A stretch of 64,000 nt of DNA from Burkholderia pyrrocinia (GTDB lineage Bacteria > Pseudomonadota > Gammaproteobacteria > Burkholderiales > Burkholderiaceae): contig NZ_CP070977.1 of the NCBI RefSeq assembly GCF_018417535.1, forward strand, positions 992,001-1,056,000. Reading direction: 5' to 3'. The translations under genes were made by a program, and so were the position numbers. The notes below the pieces were generated by a model that searched no databases, was not told where the DNA came from, and saw only the letters and a list, made by a program, of their open reading frames with translations. The first letter of the stretch is position 1, and each line of letters begins with the position of its first letter. Positions 24,930-34,102 of the stretch are shown here, piece by piece.

Positions 24930-27900
24930 TCAGGCTCCCGACGGCGCGGCCGGCGTGCTGCCGCCTTGCGGCGGGCCGTCCTGCGGGTCGCGTTCGTCGC
25001 GCTTCACGCGGAACCACGTCGCGTACAGCGCAGGCAGGTAGAACAGCGTCAGCACCGTGGCGCTCGTGATACCGCCCATCAGCGCGGTCGCCATCGGCCC
25101 GAAGAAGTTCGAGCGCAGCAGCGGGATCAGCGCGAGCACGGCGGCTGCGGCCGTCAGCGTGATTGGGCGGAAGCGCCGCACGGTCGCGCCGATGATCGCG
25201 TCGACGCGGCCGTGGCCGACCGCGATGTCCTGCTCGATCTGGTCGACGAGGATCACCGAATTGCGCATGATGATCCCGAACATCGCGATCACGCCGAGCA
25301 TCGCGACGAAGCCGAACGGCTGCCCGAACAGCAGCAGCGTGGCGACCACGCCGATCAGCCCGAGCGGCGCGGTCAGCACGACCATCAGCACGCGCGAGAA
25401 GCTCTGCAACTGGATCATCAGCAGCGTGAACACCGCGATCGCCATCAGCGGCATCTGCGCGTTGATCGAGTTCTGCGCCTTCGCGCTTTCCTCGACCGAA
25501 CCGCCGATGTTGATCTGATAGCCGACCGGCAACTGCGCGCGCAGCGCGTTCAGCTTCGCGTCGACCGCATGCGTGACGTCGATGCCCTGTGCGCCGGCGC
25601 GCACGTCCGACTGCACGGTGATGGTCGGCTGGCGGTCGCGTTCCCACACGACGCCGTATTCGAGCGTCGGCTCGAAGCGGCCCAGCGAACCGAGCGGCAC
25701 CGGCCCGTTCGGCGTCGGCAGCGCGAGGCCCGCGAGCTTCGCCGGATCGACGCGGTCGGCCTGCGGCGCGCGCAGGTCGACCGCGATCAGCTTGTCGCGC
25801 TCGCGGTACTGCGTGACGGTCGTGCCGGACAGCGTCATCGCGAGGAAGCTAGACACGTCCTGCGACGTGACGTTCAGCTCGCGCGCCTTCTTCTGGTCGA
25901 TCTCGAAGCGCACCGAGCGCTCGGCCGGCTCGTCCCAGTCGAACTGCACGTTGACCGTCCGCGCATCGCCGCGCATCGTCGCCGCGACCTTCTCGGCGAT
26001 CGAGCGAACCGTCGCAATGTTGTCGCCGCTCACGCGGAACTGCACCGGATAACCGACCGGCGGGCCGTTCTCGAGCCGCGACAGCCGCCAGCGCACGGCC
26101 GGGAAGCGGTCGCGCAGCGTGGTTTCGAGCCAGGTTGCGAGTTTCTCGCGATCCTCGACCGATTTCGCGGTGATCACGAACTGCGCGAAGTTCGGCAGTT
26201 GCAACTGCTGGTCGAGCGGCAGATAGAAACGCGGCGCGCCGCTGCCGACGAAGTTCACCGAATGATCGATCTCGGGGCGCTTGTCGATCGCCTTCTCGAG
26301 GCGTTCGGTTTCGCGCAGCGTTGCCGCGAACGACGCACCCTCGGGCAGCCGCAGGTCGACCAGCAGCTCGGGCCGGTCGGAGCTCGGGAAGAACTGCTGC
26401 GGCACCAGCGAGAAGCCCATCAGCGATACGACGAAGAGGGCGCCGGTGATCAGCAGCACGACGAAGCGCCGCTCGATGCACCAGTCGATCCAGCCGCGCA
26501 GCCGCCGGTAGAAGCGCGTGTCGTAGATATCGTGCTCGTGGTCGTCGGGCAGGTGCGCTTCGTGCGCGTGCCGCTTGCGCTCGGGCAGCATGTGGAAGCC
26601 CAGCAGCGGGATCAGCACGACGGCCGCGAACCACGACGCGATCAGCGCGATCGCCGACACCTCGAAGATCGAGCGCGTGTATTCGCCGGTGCTCGATTTC
26701 GCGAGCGCGATCGGCAGGAAGCCCGACACCGTGACGAGCGTGCCCGTCAGCATCGGGAACGCGGTGCTGGTGTATGCGAATGCGGCGGCGCGCGCGCGGG
26801 TGTAGCCCTGTTCGAGCTTCACGGCCATCATCTCGACCGCGATGATCGCGTCGTCGACGAGCAGCCCGAGCGCGAGCACGAGGGTGCCGAGCGACACCTT
26901 GTGCAGCCCGATGTCGAACAGGTACATGAAGAGGGCCGTCACCGCGAGCACGACCGGAATCGAGATCACGACGACCATCCCGGTGCGCAGGCCGAGCGAC
27001 ACGAGGCTCACGACCAGCACGATCGCGATGGCTTCGGCGACGGCTTCGAGGAAATCGTCGACCGAATGCGCGACCGCATGCGGCATGCTCGACACCTCGA
27101 CCAGCTTGAGGCCGGCCGGCAACTGCGCCTGCAGGTCCTTCGATTCGGCGTCGAGTGCCTTGCCGAGCCGGATCACGTCGCCGCCCGGCTGCATCGTGAC
27201 GCCGATGCCGAGCACGGCTTTCCCGCCCGCACGCATCTGCGTGACGGTCGGATCGTCGTAGCCGCGCTTCACCGTCGCGAGATCGCCGAGCCGGAACGTG
27301 CGGCCGTTGATGCGGATCAGCGTATCGGCGATCGCGTTGACGTTGTCGAACTGGCCGCTCGGCCGCACGAACACGCGATCGTCGGCGGTCGTCAGCACGC
27401 CGGCCGACGAGATGTCGTTCTGCGCGTTGATCGCCTGCCCGAGCTGCTGCGGCGAGATGCCGAGGCGCGTGAGCTGCGCGTTGTTGACCTCGATGAAGAT
27501 CCGCTGGTCGGGGTCGCCGAAATAGTCGACCTTGCCGATACCCGGCACGCGCAGCAGCACGGTGCGCAACTGGTCCGCGTAGTCGTGCAGCTGCGCGGGC
27601 GTGAAGCCGTCGCCTTCGAGCGTCCAGATGTTGGTGTAGACGTCGCCGAATTCGTCGTTGAAGAACGGGCCCTGCACGCCGGGCGGCAGCGTATGGCCGA
27701 TGTCGCCGACCTTCTTGCGGATCTGGTACCAGGTCTCGGGCACGTCCTTCACGGGCGCCGAATCCTTCATCGTGAAGAAGATCAGCGATTCGCCGGGGCG
27801 CGAATAGCTGCGCAGGAAGTCGATGGCCGGCGTTTCCTGCAGCTTGCGGCCGATCCGGTCGGTCACCTGCTCCTGCACCTGCCGTGCGGTCGCGCCGGGC

Positions 27901-28079
27901 CAGAACGTGCGGATCACCATCACGCGGAACGTGAACGGCGGGTCTTCGGACTGCGCGAGCCGCGTATACGCGAGGATGCCCGCGAGCGTCGCGAGCGCGA
28001 TCAGGTAGACGACGAGCGCCTGGTGGCGCAGCGCCCATGCCGACAGATTGAACCGGCCTTCTTCGCGGGTGGCGCTCAC
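24930..28079 (-). CDS. RND efflux pump inner-membrane permease (AcrB family)
   Basis: 1049 aa, normal length. Twelve helices in two halves with large periplasmic loops; conserved LGLLVDDAIIAVEMM in helix 4 holds the paired aspartates of the proton relay, and GIIMRNSVILVDQIEQD is the matching motif in the second half. N-terminal FNLSAWALRHQALVVYLI with SEDPPFTFRVMVI fits the TriC-like subgroup of AcrB relatives. Starts with GTG overlapping the stop of the fusion-protein gene (GTGA), which fixes the start. Exports drugs or solvents by proton antiport. Confidence 0.93.
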   Translation of the reverse strand: MSATREEGRFNLSAWALRHQALVVYLIALATLAGILAYTRLAQSEDPPFTFRVMVIRTFWPGATARQVQEQVTDRIGRKLQETPAIDFLRSYSRPGESLIFFTMKDSAPVKDVPETWYQIRKKVGDIGHTLPPGVQGPFFNDEFGDVYTNIWTLEGDGFTPAQLHDYADQLRTVLLRVPGIGKVDYFGDPDQRIFIEVNNAQLTRLGISPQQLGQAINAQNDISSAGVLTTADDRVFVRPSGQFDNVNAIADTLIRINGRTFRLGDLATVKRGYDDPTVTQMRAGGKAVLGIGVTMQPGGDVIRLGKALDAESKDLQAQLPAGLKLVEVSSMPHAVAHSVDDFLEAVAEAIAIVLVVSLVSLGLRTGMVVVISIPVVLAVTALFMYLFDIGLHKVSLGTLVLALGLLVDDAIIAVEMMAVKLEQGYTRARAAAFAYTSTAFPMLTGTLVTVSGFLPIALAKSSTGEYTRSIFEVSAIALIASWFAAVVLIPLLGFHMLPERKRHAHEAHLPDDHEHDIYDTRFYRRLRGWIDWCIERRFVVLLITGALFVVSLMGFSLVPQQFFPSSDRPELLVDLRLPEGASFAATLRETERLEKAIDKRPEIDHSVNFVGSGAPRFYLPLDQQLQLPNFAQFVITAKSVEDREKLATWLETTLRDRFPAVRWRLSRLENGPPVGYPVQFRVSGDNIATVRSIAEKVAATMRGDARTVNVQFDWDEPAERSVRFEIDQKKARELNVTSQDVSSFLAMTLSGTTVTQYRERDKLIAVDLRAPQADRVDPAKLAGLALPTPNGPVPLGSLGRFEPTLEYGVVWERDRQPTITVQSDVRAGAQGIDVTHAVDAKLNALRAQLPVGYQINIGGSVEESAKAQNSINAQMPLMAIAVFTLLMIQLQSFSRVLMVVLTAPLGLIGVVATLLLFGQPFGFVAMLGVIAMFGIIMRNSVILVDQIEQDIAVGHGRVDAIIGATVRRFRPITLTAAAAVLALIPLLRSNFFGPMATALMGGITSATVLTLFYLPALYATWFRVKRDERDPQDGPPQGGSTPAAPSGA

Positions 28080-29185
28080 GATGCGAAGTCCTCCGGATGC
28101 AGCGGCGCGATCGGGCGCACCTTCTCGCCCGCGCTGACCGTGTGCACGCCCTGCAGCACGACGCGCTCGCCCGGCTGCAGCCCGTGCGACACGGTGACGG
28201 TGCGCTCGTTGAAGCGTGCGACGTCGACGCGGCGCAATTCGAGCGTGTCGTCCTTCGTGCGCACGACCCACACGGCCGGATGCGCGCCGTCGTGGAACAG
28301 CGCGGTCGCGGGCAGCGTGATCGGCGGCGCGTCGCCGGCGGCCGGCGCGCCGTCGAACGCGACGCTCGCGGTCATCCCGAGGCGGATCGCCGGATCGGGC
28401 GCGGCGAGCGTGAGCTTCACGCGATACGTGCGGCTTTGCGGATCGGCGGCCGGCGCGATTTCGCGCACCTTCGCGGCGAACGGGCGGCCCGGCAGCGACG
28501 GCAGCGTGACGGTTGCCGCATGGCCGGGCGCGAGCGACGCGAGCGCGGCCTCGGGCACGTCGCTGACGACGTCGACGTCGCCGGACCACGCGAGCTGGTA
28601 GACGGCCTGGCCGGCCGACACGTTCTGGCCGGTGTCGGCCTGTTCGGCGGTGATGTAGCCCGCATGATCGGCGACGAGCGTCGCGTAGCGGAGCTGGTTT
28701 TTCGCGAGCGCGAGCTGCTGCTGCGCCTGGTCGCGCTGCGCGAGCGCCGACGTGTAGCTGTTCTGGGTCTGCTCGAGCTGCGCGGTCGCGATCAGGTTTT
28801 CGTGCGCCTGCGCGCGATCGCGGTCGAGCTGCTGCTTCGCGAACGCGAGGCTGTGGGTCGCGGCATCGAGCTGCGCCTGCGCGCTCGCGGCATTTTTCTC
28901 GACGTCGGACGGATCGAGCAGCGCGACGACCTGACCGACCTTGACCGTATCGCCGAGCCGCACCTTGCGCTCGACGATCTTGCCGGCGATGCGGAATGAC
29001 AGCGGCGTGGCGTAACGCGGCTGGATCTCGCCAGGCAGCGTGCGCGCGACCGCGGCGTCGTCGGCATGCGCGGGCAGCGCGACGACGGGGCGCGGCGCGG
29101 GCGGCGCGGATTCTTTCGGGTGACAGGCGGCGACGAAGAGCGCGACGCCGATCAGCAGCGCGGCGCGGGAACCGGAGCGATTCAC
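28076..29185 (-). CDS. RND efflux periplasmic adaptor lipoprotein (membrane fusion protein)
   Basis: 369 aa from GTG 29185, preceded by GGGGG. Lipobox VAAC early in the chain, then a barrel-sandwich/lipoyl region (LSFRIAGKIVERKVRLGDTVKVGQVVALLD), a helical hairpin rich in Ala/Gln, and a beta-barrel region. Joins the permease to the outer-membrane duct. First gene of the three-gene efflux operon; the intergenic region with TetR carries the likely shared operator. Confidence 0.91.
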   Translation of the reverse strand: MNRSGSRAALLIGVALFVAACHPKESAPPAPRPVVALPAHADDAAVARTLPGEIQPRYATPLSFRIAGKIVERKVRLGDTVKVGQVVALLDPSDVEKNAASAQAQLDAATHSLAFAKQQLDRDRAQAHENLIATAQLEQTQNSYTSALAQRDQAQQQLALAKNQLRYATLVADHAGYITAEQADTGQNVSAGQAVYQLAWSGDVDVVSDVPEAALASLAPGHAATVTLPSLPGRPFAAKVREIAPAADPQSRTYRVKLTLAAPDPAIRLGMTASVAFDGAPAAGDAPPITLPATALFHDGAHPAVWVVRTKDDTLELRRVDVARFNERTVTVSHGLQPGERVVLQGVHTVSAGEKVRPIAPLHPEDFAS

Positions 29186-29261
29186 GAAACCCCCAGGTGA
29201 GGTGGAGCGGAACGAAGCCGGCAGGAACGCACCGGCGGGCAGCATCTTCGGAAACTGTGGT

Positions 29262-29291
29262 GCATTCTAATACACACCTGTATTCGAATGC
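29262..29291. promoter_or_regulatory. 30-bp palindromic operator between efflux operon and tetR
   Basis: GCATTC-n-AATACA-N4-TGTATT-n-GAATGC: all 12 positions of each arm pair except the single n position. AT-rich for this genome; sits midway in the 147-bp divergent region, so one TetR site can control both directions. Confidence 0.8.
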
Positions 29292-29332
29292 AAAAATGAA
29301 TCCGAAAGCGGAAGAGTGCTAGACTGCGCGGC

Positions 29333-29953
29333 ATGAAACCACAGCGCTTAACCCGCGAGCAGAGCAGGGACCAGACGCGCGAACGTCTGCTGAATGCCGC
29401 GCACCGGATTTTTATGAAGAAAGGCTATGTTGCCGCGAGCGTCGAGGACATCGCGGCGGCGGCCGGCTATACACGCGGCGCGTTCTATTCGAATTTCCGC
29501 AGCAAGTCGGAACTGCTGCTCGAACTGCTCGCGCGCGACCATGATTCGGTGCGGGCCGATTTCGAAGCGATCTTCGAAGATGGCGGCCCGCGCGAGCAGA
29601 TGGAGTCGATGGCGCTCGCGTACTACCGGACGCTGTTTCGCGACGACGAATATTCGCTGCTGTGGGGCGAGGCGAAGCTGCAGGCGGCGCGCGACGCGAA
29701 GTTTCGCGTGCGCTTCAACCAGTTCCTGCACGGCAAACGGCTGCAGATGGCCGAATTCATCCAGCGCTTCGCCGAGCGCGCGGGCACGCCGCTGCTGTTG
29801 CCGGCCGAGACGCTCGCGTTCGGCCTGATGTGTCTGTGCGACGGCGTGCAGTCGTTTTACACGGCCGATCCGCAGCACGTGTCGGCCGAGACGGCCGAGG
29901 CCGTGCTGGCGGGATTTTTCGCACGCGTGGTGCTGGGGCGCGCGCCGGACTGA
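29333..29953 (+). CDS. TetR family repressor of the RND efflux operon
   Basis: 206 aa. N-terminal TetR helix-turn-helix (residues 14-62: TRERLLNAAHRIFMKKGY, then GYTRGAFYSNFRSKSELL) and an all-helical ligand/dimer domain. Divergent from the efflux genes with a near-perfect 30-bp palindrome between them, the standard arrangement for local drug-responsive repression. Ligand unknown. Confidence 0.92.
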   Translation: MKPQRLTREQSRDQTRERLLNAAHRIFMKKGYVAASVEDIAAAAGYTRGAFYSNFRSKSELLLELLARDHDSVRADFEAIFEDGGPREQMESMALAYYRTLFRDDEYSLLWGEAKLQAARDAKFRVRFNQFLHGKRLQMAEFIQRFAERAGTPLLLPAETLAFGLMCLCDGVQSFYTADPQHVSAETAEAVLAGFFARVVLGRAPD

Positions 29954-30030
29954 CGGGGAAGCGGGTTCGCGGGCGTCGTGCCCGCCCGCGGCAGGCTGGA
30001 AGCGATGCGGCGCGTGCCGTACCGCGCGTG

Positions 30031-31800
30031 TCAGCGCTCGCCGGTCATCCGCCGATACGCGTCGAGCAGCGACGTCTTGTAGACGACGCCCGCGAGCGTC
30101 GGCTCGGCTTCGCTCTCGATCACCGGCAACCGTTCGCCCTGAAACGCCATGAAGCGTTCGAGCGCCGTCGCAAGCGGCATGTCGGGCGTGAGGAGCGGAA
30201 ACGGCGTATGCGCGTAGTGCGCGGCCGTCTTGTCGGACGTGTCGCGCTTGTCGAGCAGGTCGGACGTGATGTCCTTCAGCGCGACCGCGCCGCGGAAGCG
30301 CCCGGCGTCGTCGGTCACGTACAGGTACTTCACCGGATATTCGAGAAACACGCGCGTCATGTCGGCGACGCTCGCGGCAAGCGGCACGACCGTCTGCGCG
30401 GGCTGGATCAGCTCGCGCATCTGCGTGGTGCGCAGCCGCAGCCGTTCCTGCGCGTCCTGGTAATGGTGCTGCGTGATCTCGTACATCGACGTCGTGCCCG
30501 TCGCACGTGCGACGAAATACGCGAACACGCACGACACCAGCAGCGGCAGCACGACCTGATAGCTCAGCGTCATCTCGAAGATCATCAGGATCGCCATCAG
30601 CGGCGCCTGCGTGGCGCCCGCCATGAACGCGCCCATCCCGACGATCGCATACGCGAAATACGCCGACGTATGGCCGGGCCACAGCGCCTCCATCGCGAGC
30701 CCGAACAGCGAGCCGAATACCGCGCCGACGAACAGCGTCGGCGTGAAGACGCCGCCGATCGCGCCGGAGCCGGCCGTCGCGGCGGTTGCGATCACCTTGA
30801 ACACGAGCACGGCGACGAGCGCCTGCCAGGTCCACGGTGAATGGAGGATGTGGTTCACGACGCTGTAGCCGTTGCCCCACACGTCCGGAATCCACACCGA
30901 GATCACGCCGACGACGAGGCCGCCGAGCGCGAGCCGCACGGGCAGCGGCACGGGCAGCCGCTTGAACTGGTTCTTCGACGCGTCGAGCAGGTGCAGGAAC
31001 TGCGGCGCGAGCACGCCGCACAGCGCGCCGAGCACGACGAACAGCAGCACCTCGGGGCCCGTGACGGCCGGAAACACGGGCATCTCGTACGGCGGCCGGT
31101 AGCCGGCGAATTCGCGCATCACGATGTTCGCGACGACCGACGCGACGACCATCGGCCCGAAGCTCTCCATCGCGATCGTGCCGAGCACGATTTCCGACAC
31201 GAAGAACGCGCCGGCGATCGGCGCGTTGTACGCGGACGTGATGCCGGCTGCGGCGCCGCAGGCGACCAGCAGGCGCAGGCGCGGCGGGTCGAAGTGCACG
31301 AAGCGGCCGACGAGCGACGCGGCGAGCGCCGCGAGTTGCACCATCGGGCCTTCGCGGCCGATCGAGCCGCCGCTGCCGATCGTCAGCAGCGACGACACGC
31401 TGCGCCACAGGCTCTGCCTGACGGGCACGATGCCGTTGCCGAGCGCGACGGATTCCATGTAGTCGGTCTTGCCGGATTTCCTGTCGCCGCGCGTCGCGAG
31501 CAGCAGCACGCAGCCGGCAAGGAAGCCGCCCGCGGCCGGCATCCAGAACCGCACGTACCACGGCAGGCTCTTCGCCATCTGGACGAAGCTGCCGCTGTGC
31601 CCCGAGATCAGGTGCTGCATCAGGTCGATGCCTTCGCGGAACGCCATGGTGGCGAAGGCGCCGCCGACGCCGACGATGGCCGACCAGATCAGCATCGTAT
31701 GGGCGTCCGACAGGCGGAACAGCGTTTGGGCGCGAGTGCGCAGCTTCAGCAGGAACGAGAGCACGGCTGAAAGAGGGCGATGGAAAACGACGCGAAGCAT
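30031..31800 (-). CDS. ClcB-like chloride channel/transporter with C-terminal CBS domains
   Basis: 589 aa. About 11-12 membrane helices with ClC selectivity motifs GSGGSIGREGP and GSGAIGGVFTPTLF, and a C-terminal cytoplasmic pair of CBS domains (from about residue 450: VADMTRVFLEYPVKYLYVTD, MPLATALERFMAFQGERLPV). The first helix motif reads GNGIVPVRQ rather than GSGIP, as in ClcB relatives. Start at MLRVVFHRPLS; the longer upstream frame is not hydrophobic. Neighbours give no substrate hint. Confidence 0.88.
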   Translation of the reverse strand: MLRVVFHRPLSAVLSFLLKLRTRAQTLFRLSDAHTMLIWSAIVGVGGAFATMAFREGIDLMQHLISGHSGSFVQMAKSLPWYVRFWMPAAGGFLAGCVLLLATRGDRKSGKTDYMESVALGNGIVPVRQSLWRSVSSLLTIGSGGSIGREGPMVQLAALAASLVGRFVHFDPPRLRLLVACGAAAGITSAYNAPIAGAFFVSEIVLGTIAMESFGPMVVASVVANIVMREFAGYRPPYEMPVFPAVTGPEVLLFVVLGALCGVLAPQFLHLLDASKNQFKRLPVPLPVRLALGGLVVGVISVWIPDVWGNGYSVVNHILHSPWTWQALVAVLVFKVIATAATAGSGAIGGVFTPTLFVGAVFGSLFGLAMEALWPGHTSAYFAYAIVGMGAFMAGATQAPLMAILMIFEMTLSYQVVLPLLVSCVFAYFVARATGTTSMYEITQHHYQDAQERLRLRTTQMRELIQPAQTVVPLAASVADMTRVFLEYPVKYLYVTDDAGRFRGAVALKDITSDLLDKRDTSDKTAAHYAHTPFPLLTPDMPLATALERFMAFQGERLPVIESEAEPTLAGVVYKTSLLDAYRRMTGER

Positions 31801-31867
31801 AGCACTGCGCCGCGCCCGCGGGACCATCCCGTCGGGCGCGGCGCGCGAAGTGTTGCGGACAGGCGGC

Positions 31868-32935
31868 TCAGCCAAGCCAGTGCTGCACGGCCCAGGTGAT
31901 CCCGTAGCCGCCGGCGATCAGCCACACGTACAGGATCAGGCCGGTCACCAGTGCGCGGGGGCCGGCTGCGCGGATCTGCGACACGCGCGTCTCGATGCCG
32001 AGCGCGGTCATCGCCATCGTCAGCGCGAAGGTGTCGAGCACGTTCAGCGTATGCGTGACGTCGGCGGGCAGCACGTTCAGCGAATTGACGATCACGAAGC
32101 CGAGGAAGCCGAGCGCGAACCAGGGCACGGCCACCTTGCGCTTGCCTTGCGCGCCGCCGGCCGTCGCGCGAGCCGAGCGGGCGAGCCACCAGCCGAGCAC
32201 GAGCAGCACCGGCACCAGCAGCATCACGCGCGTCATCTTGACGATCGTCGCGACGTGCGCGACCTGCGGGCTGATGTCGCTGGCTGCGCCGACCACCTGC
32301 GCGACCTCGTGGATCGTGCCGCCGAAGAACAGGCCGAGGCCGGCCGGATCGAGGTTCAACAGCCCGGCGTGATACGCGATCGGGTACAGGAACATCGACA
32401 GCGTGCCGAACAGCACGACGCTGCCCACGGCCATCGCGCTCTGGTGCGGCTTCGACTGCAGCGTCGATTCGAACGCGAGCACGGCGGCCGCGCCGCAGAT
32501 CGCGCTGCCGGCGGCGGTCAGCAGCGCCGCGTCGCGGTCGAGCTTCATCAGCTTCATGCCGGCCCAGGTGCCGATCGCGAGCGTGCTGACGACGACCAGC
32601 ACCGAGACCGTCAGGCCCGGCAGGCCGACCTGCGCGATTTCCTGCAGGCTCACGCGCAACCCGAAGAACGCGACCGCGATGCGCAGCAGCTTGCGCGCGG
32701 AGAAATTGACGCCGGCCGCCCAACTGGCCGGCATGCCGTCGCGCAGCGCGTTGCCGTACAGCGCACCGGCGACGATGCCGACGATCAGCGGCGACAGGCC
32801 CAGCCCGGCGATCGCGGGGAGCTCGGACAGGCTCGTGACGGCGGCGGCGAACAGCGCGACGAACAGCACGCCGTTCAACTGGCCGCGCATCGTCGGCGCG
32901 GCGTGGCTGAGAGGGGAAGTCGGGGCAGTGGGCAT
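31868..32935 (-). CDS. YeiH/UPF0324 family putative sulfate exporter
   Basis: 355 aa, about 10-11 membrane helices. Family motifs: GVNFSARKLLRIAVAFFGLRVSL, AAGSAICGAAAVLA, GLGLFFGGTIHEVAQVVGA and TLNVLDTFALTMAMTALG. Divergent from a LysR-type regulator with a 112-bp AT-richer gap, the same layout as yeiE-yeiH of E. coli. Transport substrate is not proven for the family. Confidence 0.87.
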   Translation of the reverse strand: MPTAPTSPLSHAAPTMRGQLNGVLFVALFAAAVTSLSELPAIAGLGLSPLIVGIVAGALYGNALRDGMPASWAAGVNFSARKLLRIAVAFFGLRVSLQEIAQVGLPGLTVSVLVVVSTLAIGTWAGMKLMKLDRDAALLTAAGSAICGAAAVLAFESTLQSKPHQSAMAVGSVVLFGTLSMFLYPIAYHAGLLNLDPAGLGLFFGGTIHEVAQVVGAASDISPQVAHVATIVKMTRVMLLVPVLLVLGWWLARSARATAGGAQGKRKVAVPWFALGFLGFVIVNSLNVLPADVTHTLNVLDTFALTMAMTALGIETRVSQIRAAGPRALVTGLILYVWLIAGGYGITWAVQHWLG

Positions 32936-33047
32936 GGAAGCACCGGAATGGAGCGAGTTGCGATGCTGTAATCCTAGTTTCGTTATATCGATATGAAAAA
33001 TTGTGATTTGTGACGTAAACTATCCGGAAAGCCGATAATTTATCCCC

Positions 33048-33941
33048 ATGACCCCGGATCAACTGATAACGTTCGCGGCCGTCGCCGAACACCTGAACAT
33101 CAGCCACGCCGCCGTGGCGCTGCACCTGTCGCAGCCGGCCGTGTCGGGCCAGTTGCGGCTGCTGCAGGACGAATTCGGCGAGCCGCTGTACCAGCGCGAC
33201 GGCCGCGGCATCCGCCTGACGCCGGTCGGCGAACAGCTCGCGCAATACGCGAAGGCGCAGCGCGACACGTTCGCGCAGGCGCGCGCGTTTCGCGACGCGG
33301 TGCGCGGCCTCGAGGCCGGCACGCTGAGGATCGGCGCGAGCACGACGCCGGCGAGCTACCTGCTGCCGTACCTGATCGCGGCGTTCCAGCCGCGTGCGCC
33401 GCGCGTGACGATCCATACGATGAGCGGCAATACGGCCGACGTGGTCGCCGCGCTGCCGTCGCTCGACATCGCGATGATCGAAGGGCCGCCCGGCGAGGCG
33501 CTGCCGCCCGGCACGACCGTGCATGCGTGGCACGAGGACGAGATCGTCGCGATCGTGCCGGCCGGTCATCCGCTGGCCGCGCCCGGCTACGATGCGGGCG
33601 TGACGCTCGATGCGCTTGCCCCGCACCCGCTCGTGCTGCGCGAGGAAGGCTCCGGCGTGCGGCAGCTGGTCGAGCGCGCGTTCGCGCACGGCGGCGCGCC
33701 GATGCGCGTCGCGCTCGAGATCGCGGGCGTCGAGGCCGTGAAGGAGGCCGTGCGTGCCGGGATGGGCGTCGGGTTCGTGTCCGCGATGTCGCTGCGTCAC
33801 CAGGATGTGGCGCTCGTACTGCGCTCGCTCGCGCCCGCGCCGCTCACGCGTCATTTCTCCATCCTCGTGCCGCACGGCGGCGCGCCATCGCGGGTCGCCG
33901 CGCAATTCCTCGAAATGAGTCTCGCGCAGGACCTCGCCTAA
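33048..33941 (+). CDS. LysR family regulator (YeiE-like)
   Basis: 297 aa. N-terminal winged helix-turn-helix (LITFAAVAEHLNISHAAVALHLSQPAVSGQLRLLQDEFG), then a periplasmic-binding-like effector domain from about residue 90. Divergent from the yeiH-like gene, which it most likely controls; the gap 32936-33047 contains AT-rich sequence with imperfect inverted repeats (ATATCGATAT at 32987) suitable as a LysR site. Confidence 0.88.
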   Translation: MTPDQLITFAAVAEHLNISHAAVALHLSQPAVSGQLRLLQDEFGEPLYQRDGRGIRLTPVGEQLAQYAKAQRDTFAQARAFRDAVRGLEAGTLRIGASTTPASYLLPYLIAAFQPRAPRVTIHTMSGNTADVVAALPSLDIAMIEGPPGEALPPGTTVHAWHEDEIVAIVPAGHPLAAPGYDAGVTLDALAPHPLVLREEGSGVRQLVERAFAHGGAPMRVALEIAGVEAVKEAVRAGMGVGFVSAMSLRHQDVALVLRSLAPAPLTRHFSILVPHGGAPSRVAAQFLEMSLAQDLA

Positions 33942-34066
33942 GCGGCCGGAGCCGGGCCGGGAACACGCGATGCGCGCCGTCGGGCGCGCGGTTGCGTAGT
34001 GCACGGGCCTTAGGGATTTCCTCTATGGCGTGCGTCTGAAGCGAAGCGCACCATCCGTCTCAAGCA

Positions 34067-34084
34067 AATGGAACCGGTTCCATT
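34067..34084. promoter_or_regulatory. PtxS-type operator in front of kguE
   Basis: AATGGAACCGGTTCCATT is an 18-bp perfect palindrome with the CG centre of LacI-family operators. It closely resembles the Pseudomonas PtxS palindrome TGAAACCGGTTTCA (from memory). It ends 18 bp before the kguE ATG, so repressor binding would block transcription start or early elongation. Confidence 0.82.
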
Positions 34085-34102
34085 CCGGTAAAAAAGGGCA
34101 AA

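Noticed and set aside
24966..28601. A 1211-codon open frame on the + strand opposite the RND operon
   Set aside because: It is the antisense shadow of the RND permease and adaptor genes in high-GC DNA; its product is Arg/His/Asp-rich without domains.
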